NCBI GenBank assembly: GCA_028874195.1
Contig: JAPPLM010000002.1
Span: 1 to 52,141, forward strand
Length of the DNA stretch: 52,141 nt
Reading direction: 5' to 3'
DNA from: Chloroflexota bacterium
GTDB taxonomy: Bacteria > Chloroflexota > UBA11872 > VXOZ01
The notes below the pieces were generated by a model. The model made no database searches. It had not been told where the DNA came from and saw nothing but the letters and a program-made list of their open reading frames with translations. The position numbers and the translations under genes were made by a program. Positions within the stretch are counted from its first letter, which is position 1. The number at the start of each line of letters is the position of its first letter. Shown piece by piece: positions 50,990 to 52,141 of this stretch.

Positions 50990-52060
50990 TTAGCTCACGC
51001 TAATTGTTATGCCAATCAACTGGGCGGCTGATACGATGGTGTCCGTTTGATTCTCAAGCGACACGATTGTCTCGAGGACGGCCTTTCTGCCGGCAGCCTC
51101 ATCGGAAACATCCGACAGCAAGTGTTGATCGAACGGACTTGGGATCGCCTTGGCAAGATCCACGCTCTGGCTGATCTCCGAGGCGAGCCGGTCCGCAAGT
51201 TCCTGGTCCAGCGCCGCGATCAGATCTTTGATACCCAGACCGGAAACGCCACCGAAGTTGCCGAGATAGACCATCTGAATGCCAAGCGCATTCGCGATGA
51301 TGTCTGCGGTAGTGTTGTCGGAGAAGCAGGAGTGTTCGTCTTCCTGGGAGCGCTCCTCGTAAGCGACAGTCATACGCTCGCCAGCCAGCTCACCACGGCT
51401 CAACTCTCCAATGCCGGTGATGATCTTCTGCAGGGCTTCGTCGACCGCGAGCGATTCGAAATCAGCGCGATAGTTGTCGCTGCTATCCGGCGCCCACGCA
51501 TCTACCATCGCCTGCAGGTGGGACACGAGCAAGTCCGATGCTACGGCAAGATAGGTCGAGCGGCGTTCGGCATTGGCATTGGTGGTGTAATCCTCAACCG
51601 GGCGCTGCCCTGGGCCGTCAACGCTGAGGTCCTGGCCCCACAAGAGGAATTCAATGGCGTGCCAGCCCGTGGAGACGTTCTCCTCGCCGCCCTCTTCATT
51701 GAGCGAGACCAAGAGATCGGCATCAATCGTCGGGAAGGCATCGGGGTTATTGATAATGCCCGCGTTCGGATTGCCTTCGACATAGTCAATGTACGCCTCG
51801 TCCAGCGGCCATGCGTTGATCAGTCCCTCCGGGCCGTCATCGGGGTTGTCGATTGGGCCGTCATAAAAGCGGAATGCTTCGGTTGGGCCGTAAAGGTCAC
51901 GGGCACTGAGCCACGCCTGCTTGGCCGCTTCCAGATTCGCCGCGTTCGGCTCTGCGAGAAAAGCGTCAATTGCCTTGTCCAACTCAAGAGCGGACGCCAG
52001 GCTTTGCGCATAGAGATGGTGCACTCCGTTGGCGTAGTTCGCCACAACATCGCGTTTCAT
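50990..52060 (-). CDS. Imelysin-family protein (M75/IrpA-like), no signal peptide seen
   Basis: A 356-residue protein of the imelysin/iron-regulated protein A family, built of two related helical bundles. The family GxHxxE motif is present as GWHAIEFLLWGQD. The sequence starts at MKRDVVANYANGVHHLYAQSL, which is where mature imelysins normally begin, so the export signal is missing. Upstream in frame is IIPCGVSGPSED after a TAG, without a start codon. The protein may be cytoplasmic, or its signal may be lost by a sequence change near the window edge. It is coupled to the di-heme gene downstream. A palindrome at 52120-52141 lies upstream. Confidence 0.85.
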   Translation of the reverse strand: MKRDVVANYANGVHHLYAQSLASALELDKAIDAFLAEPNAANLEAAKQAWLSARDLYGPTEAFRFYDGPIDNPDDGPEGLINAWPLDEAYIDYVEGNPNAGIINNPDAFPTIDADLLVSLNEEGGEENVSTGWHAIEFLLWGQDLSVDGPGQRPVEDYTTNANAERRSTYLAVASDLLVSHLQAMVDAWAPDSSDNYRADFESLAVDEALQKIITGIGELSRGELAGERMTVAYEERSQEDEHSCFSDNTTADIIANALGIQMVYLGNFGGVSGLGIKDLIAALDQELADRLASEISQSVDLAKAIPSPFDQHLLSDVSDEAAGRKAVLETIVSLENQTDTIVSAAQLIGITISVS

Positions 52061-52119
52061 GTCCTCGCTTGGGCCGCTAACACCACACGGAATGATAAGA
52101 ATATGACTTGACTACCTAT

Positions 52120-52141
52120 AACCTGTTTGGTACAATAGGTT
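52120..52141. promoter_or_regulatory. Imperfect 22-bp palindrome upstream of the imelysin gene
   Basis: AACCTGTT (52120-52127) and AATAGGTT (52134-52141) match as inverses in seven of eight positions around TGGTAC. It lies 60-81 bases before the imelysin ATG, where an operator would sit. It touches the window edge, so the full promoter is not visible. Confidence 0.4.

Noticed and set aside
51047-52111. 354-codon plus-strand frame antisense to the imelysin gene
   Set aside because: The imelysin motif and coupling to the di-heme gene support the minus strand; this frame has no family features.

Overview
The window looks like a chromosomal stretch from an uncultured bacterium, most consistent with Chloroflexota (sponge-symbiont or SAR202-like lineages). 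This is an inference from style, not from a marker gene. The clues are lipoproteins whose lipobox is followed by Thr/Pro-rich linkers, a LysM lipoprotein, LGFP-like repeats on a secreted glycosidase, an endonuclease-type MutL, and many paralogous amidohydrolases and solute-binding proteins. Most genes lie on the minus strand. I saw no tRNA, rRNA, CRISPR array, transposase, phage gene or transcription regulator.

Left part (1-12.7 kb, minus strand) is a catabolic or accessory block: a homocysteine S-methyltransferase, a DegT-type PLP enzyme, two DUF3604 (PHP-like) proteins flanking three coupled GNAT acetyltransferases, three amidohydrolase-fold proteins and a lone Tat-type sugar-binding lipoprotein. 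Next (12.9-18.8 kb) comes a polar amino-acid ABC importer with two tandem binding proteins. It has a readable promoter, an inverted repeat over the -10 box, and an intrinsic terminator between the two binding-protein genes. A nitrilase-family hydrolase and a short-chain dehydrogenase follow.

From 21.3 to 27.6 kb a plus-strand run encodes two metallophosphoesterases, a DUF1614 membrane protein, an M20 amidohydrolase and a LysM lipoprotein with a duplicated zincin-like domain. At 28.8-31.1 kb lies a large acidic lipoprotein with seven cysteine-pair repeats and two near-identical PPC domains. This is the most unusual protein here.

The right part has housekeeping genes (mutL, an Hsp20 gene with a strong promoter, recN, nadK, topA) around an envelope-glycan cluster. 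That cluster holds three GT4 glycosyltransferases, a secreted glycosidase and a UPF0104 flippase-like protein. An M42 aminopeptidase, a second DegT enzyme and a coupled imelysin/di-heme oxidoreductase pair complete it.

Intergenic regions carry several families of short palindromic repeats, repeated across the window, including three tandem 28-bp units. Several genes have starts that differ from the longest open frame, and two (a GNAT and the UPF0104 protein) have no recognisable start codon for their conserved N-termini.
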